Assembly (NCBI RefSeq): GCF_004375085.3
Contig: NZ_SNAQ03000001.1
Location: 496,001-560,000 of the forward strand
Reading direction: 5' to 3'
Length of the DNA: 64,000 bases
DNA from: Lewinella sp. W8
GTDB lineage: Bacteria; Bacteroidota; Bacteroidia; Chitinophagales; Saprospiraceae
The notes below the pieces were generated by a model. That model ran no database searches, was not told the DNA's origin, and worked only from the letters and a program-made list of their open reading frames with translations. The number at the start of each line of letters is the position of its first letter. Position 1 is the first letter of the stretch. The translations under genes and the position numbers were made by a program. This document shows, one piece after another, positions 61,797 through 64,000 of this stretch.

Positions 61797-63752
61797 ATGA
61801 AAATCCTGAAGTGGCTGCTGCTCGGTATCCTTGGCCTTTTTCTGCTGGCGCTCCTGGCCGTCGGCATCGTACAGTGGCAGATGCATGCTGCCGCCAACAA
61901 ACGACTGGCGACGCTGGGGGAGGAAGCGCCCCGGCTCACCCAGGACGGCATCAGCTTTCGCGACCTGAACAAGAACGGCACCCTGGACGATTACGAAAAC
62001 CCCACGCTTGATCCGGACGCACGGGTGCAGGATTTGCTGGGCAGAATGACGCTGGAAGAGAAGGCGGGCACCATGTTCATCACCATGGTGGGCATGACCA
62101 GTGAGGGGGAGCCCCAGGACGCCATGGAGTTCAGTGGCGATCCCTTCGGCCTCATCCTGCCGCTGATGATGGGGACGAGTGCGGAGATGCTGGTGGACAG
62201 GCACATGAACAGCTTCAACATCGTCAACGGCTTTGATGCCGAGGTGCTGGCCCGCCACAATAACCTGCTCCAAAAGCGGGCGGAACGCACCCGGCTGGGT
62301 ATTCCGGTGACCATCGCCTCCGACCCCCGCCACGTCGGGGCCTTTAATCCCGGAGCGGTGATTTCGACCTCCTCCTTTTCGCAGTGGCCCGGGCCCCTCG
62401 GACTGGCCGCCCTGCGCGATTCTGCGCTGGTGCAGGAATTTGGCGACATCGCCCGCCAGGAGTACCTGGCCACGGGCATTCGCCTGGCCCTGCACCCCAT
62501 GGCCGACCTGGCCACGGAACCCCGCTGGGCCCGCGCCAACGGCACCTTCGGCGAGGACGCGGGCCTCTCGGCTAAACTGACCGCCGCCTACGTGCGCGGG
62601 TTCCAGGGAGACTCCCTGCACCGGCAGAGTGTGGCCTGCATGACCAAGCACTTCAGTGGGGGTGGTCCGCAAAAGGACGGGGAAGACGCCCACTTCGGTT
62701 ACGGCGCCGAGCAGGTGTATCCGGGCGACAATTTTGCCTATCACCTCCTGCCCTTCAGCGAGGGCGCCCTGCCCGCCAGAACGGCGCAGATCATGCCCTA
62801 CTACGGCATTCCGGTGGGGCAGACGGACGAAGACGTGGCCTTCGGTTTCAACAAGGCCGTCATTACCCGCTTGCTGCGCGACTCGCTGGGCTTCGACGGG
62901 GTAGTGTGTACCGACTGGAACATCATCACCGACGGGGCCCTCGGCAAGGGCCGCGCCTGGGGCGTGGAGGGTTTGAGTGAAAAGGAAAGGGTGCAGAAAT
63001 CGCTGGAGGCCGGCTGCGATCAGTTTGGCGGGGAGGCCTGTCCGCAGTACGTTGTAGAACTGGTCCGGGAAGGCGCCGTGCGGGAAGACCGCATTGACGT
63101 CTCGGTGGCGCGCATCCTGCGGGATAAATTCATCCTCGGACTGTTTGACGACCCCTACGTGGAGGAGTCCGCCGCCACCGCGGTGGCGGGGAAGGAAGCC
63201 TTCCGGCAAGCGGGGATGGACGCCCAGGAGCGCTCCATGGTGCTGCTGAAGAATGACGATCTGCTGCCGCTGGCGGAGGGGACGAAGCTCTTCGTGGTCG
63301 GTGCCCAGGAAACGGAGGCCTACGCAGCCTTCGGGGAGGTGGTGGACGAGCCGGCGGCGGCGGACGTGGTCGTCTACCGCGTCAACACGCCCTACGATCC
63401 CCGTAGTGATGAATTTCTGGAGTCTTTCTTCCACCAGGGCAGACTGCACTTCAGTGAGGAGGAACTGAATACCATCCTGCCGGTGTTGAACCAAAAACCG
63501 GCCGTGGTAATTGCCAATCTGGAACGCGCGGCCATCCTCACGGAGCTGGACGCCGCGGCGACCGCCCTGCTGGCGGAATTCGGTAGCTCGGACCGTGCCG
63601 TGGCCCGGGTGCTCTTCGGGGCCGCCCGGCCCGAGGGGAAACTTCCCATCGAGCTTCCACGGACAAAGGAAGCGGTGGAAAACCAGGCCGAAGACCTGCC
63701 GTACGATTCCGAAAATCCGCTCTATCCTTTCGGAGCCGGAATAAGTTATTGA
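61797..63752 (+). CDS. GH3 family glycoside hydrolase (beta-glucosidase-like), membrane-anchored
   Basis: 651 residues. An N-terminal hydrophobic helix (LLLGILGLFLLALLAVGIVQW, about 7-27) without a clear cleavage site suggests anchoring in the inner membrane. GH3 N-terminal barrel: LLGRMTLEEKAGTMF, PVTIASDPRH, ATEPRWARANGTFGED, VACMTKHFSGGG and the nucleophile Asp373 in GVVCTDWN. The C-terminal sandwich runs from ERSMVLLKNDDLLPL to EGKLPIELP and YPFGAGISY. It should release terminal beta-linked sugars. Complete in length. The next gene starts 31 bp later on the same strand. Confidence 0.92.
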   Translation: MKILKWLLLGILGLFLLALLAVGIVQWQMHAAANKRLATLGEEAPRLTQDGISFRDLNKNGTLDDYENPTLDPDARVQDLLGRMTLEEKAGTMFITMVGMTSEGEPQDAMEFSGDPFGLILPLMMGTSAEMLVDRHMNSFNIVNGFDAEVLARHNNLLQKRAERTRLGIPVTIASDPRHVGAFNPGAVISTSSFSQWPGPLGLAALRDSALVQEFGDIARQEYLATGIRLALHPMADLATEPRWARANGTFGEDAGLSAKLTAAYVRGFQGDSLHRQSVACMTKHFSGGGPQKDGEDAHFGYGAEQVYPGDNFAYHLLPFSEGALPARTAQIMPYYGIPVGQTDEDVAFGFNKAVITRLLRDSLGFDGVVCTDWNIITDGALGKGRAWGVEGLSEKERVQKSLEAGCDQFGGEACPQYVVELVREGAVREDRIDVSVARILRDKFILGLFDDPYVEESAATAVAGKEAFRQAGMDAQERSMVLLKNDDLLPLAEGTKLFVVGAQETEAYAAFGEVVDEPAAADVVVYRVNTPYDPRSDEFLESFFHQGRLHFSEEELNTILPVLNQKPAVVIANLERAAILTELDAAATALLAEFGSSDRAVARVLFGAARPEGKLPIELPRTKEAVENQAEDLPYDSENPLYPFGAGISY

Positions 63753-63783
63753 TTTTTGGTGTTCCCATAAACCCCTATCCGTA

Positions 63784-64000
63784 ATGTCCAAAAGAAAAAG
63801 CCCGTTCTCCATCAAGGGGTGGAAAGACTATCTGTTACAGGTGTCCCTAATCCTATTGTCCCTGTTCATTGCCGTAGGGGTGGACCGTTGTAATCAATCC
63901 CTGAAGGATGAGGATCGGCGGGTAGCCTACTTGGAAGCCATTGAGGTGGATTTGCTCGAAGAGATGCAGTCCAATAAGCTCAACCTCATCGATTGCGAAA
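63784..64000 (+). CDS. Membrane protein, N-terminal part, unknown
   Basis: 72 residues before the window edge: MSKRKSPFSIKGWKDYL, a membrane helix QVSLILLSLFIAVGVD, then a charged helical stretch (KDEDRRVAYLEAIEVDLLEEMQSNK). The pattern of a single N-terminal helix followed by a charged coiled region resembles the many small Bacteroidota DUF6090-like membrane proteins, but the assignment is tentative. Likely cotranscribed with the GH3 gene. Confidence 0.6.
   Translation, partial: MSKRKSPFSIKGWKDYLLQVSLILLSLFIAVGVDRCNQSLKDEDRRVAYLEAIEVDLLEEMQSNKLNLIDCE

Noticed and set aside
1-64000. tRNA, rRNA, tmRNA, RNase P or SRP RNA genes
   Set aside because: I looked for T-loop and other conserved cores by eye and saw none; a covariance search would be needed to be sure.

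Overview
The window looks like chromosome of a Bacteroidota bacterium, most likely a GC-rich member of the Saprospiria (Lewinella-like). Three things suggest this. Secreted proteins end in type IX secretion (T9SS) sorting domains. Many genes are preceded by the Bacteroidota -7 promoter element TAnnTTTG. The housekeeping genes (mreBCD-mrdA, dnaN, parE, rpsT, mutS, etfBA) read like Bacteroidota versions. The genus is an inference from style, not from a search.

Layout. 0-22 kb is mostly core: the start of a polyprenyl synthetase, a YpdA-like flavin reductase, rpsT, a response regulator, a T9SS-exported alpha-amylase beside a divergent T9SS-cargo gene, etfBA, a GNAT-fold protein, a tandem universal stress protein, parE, an outer-membrane barrel, a dolichol-phosphate-type glycosyltransferase, an M13 peptidase lipoprotein, a leaderless trypsin/zinc-ribbon protein, a membrane MutS-like ATPase and galE. 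A 192-bp MITE-like element lies at 21.76-21.95 kb.

22.8-32.0 kb is an accessory island of poorly recognisable, more A/T-rich genes with long non-coding gaps. Its centre is a 1,090-residue helical-repeat/CHAT protease convergent with an HTH-containing protein; a coiled-coil membrane protein, small secreted or beta-rich proteins and orphan transcription terminators lie around it. The island sits directly downstream of mreBCD-mrdA (32.0-36.3 kb), where rodA would often be expected.

36.6-46.5 kb returns to core-like genes: a catalytically dead M16 protein, dnaN with a 44-codon membrane-peptide gene, an active double-domain M16 protease, an NhaC antiporter, a CarboxypepD_reg-like protein and a pyridine-nucleotide disulfide oxidoreductase. 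46.5-47.7 kb holds the clearest mobile system: a Y1/HUH (RAYT-type) transposase flanked on both sides by inverted pairs of REP hairpins and a nearly perfect 101-bp direct duplication, next to mutS.

50.7-55.4 kb carries a subtilisin-SPOR protein, a small lipoprotein and an M61 aminopeptidase. 55.6-58.4 kb is a conspicuously AT-rich acquired segment: an SDR/DoxX-like pair divergent from an HxlR regulator with two inverted-repeat operators, a SUKH protein, a DUF1801 protein and an attC-like folded element. The window ends with an S9 peptidase, an 890-bp repeat-rich intergenic stretch, a GH3 glycosidase and the start of a membrane protein. No rRNA, tRNA or CRISPR array was seen.
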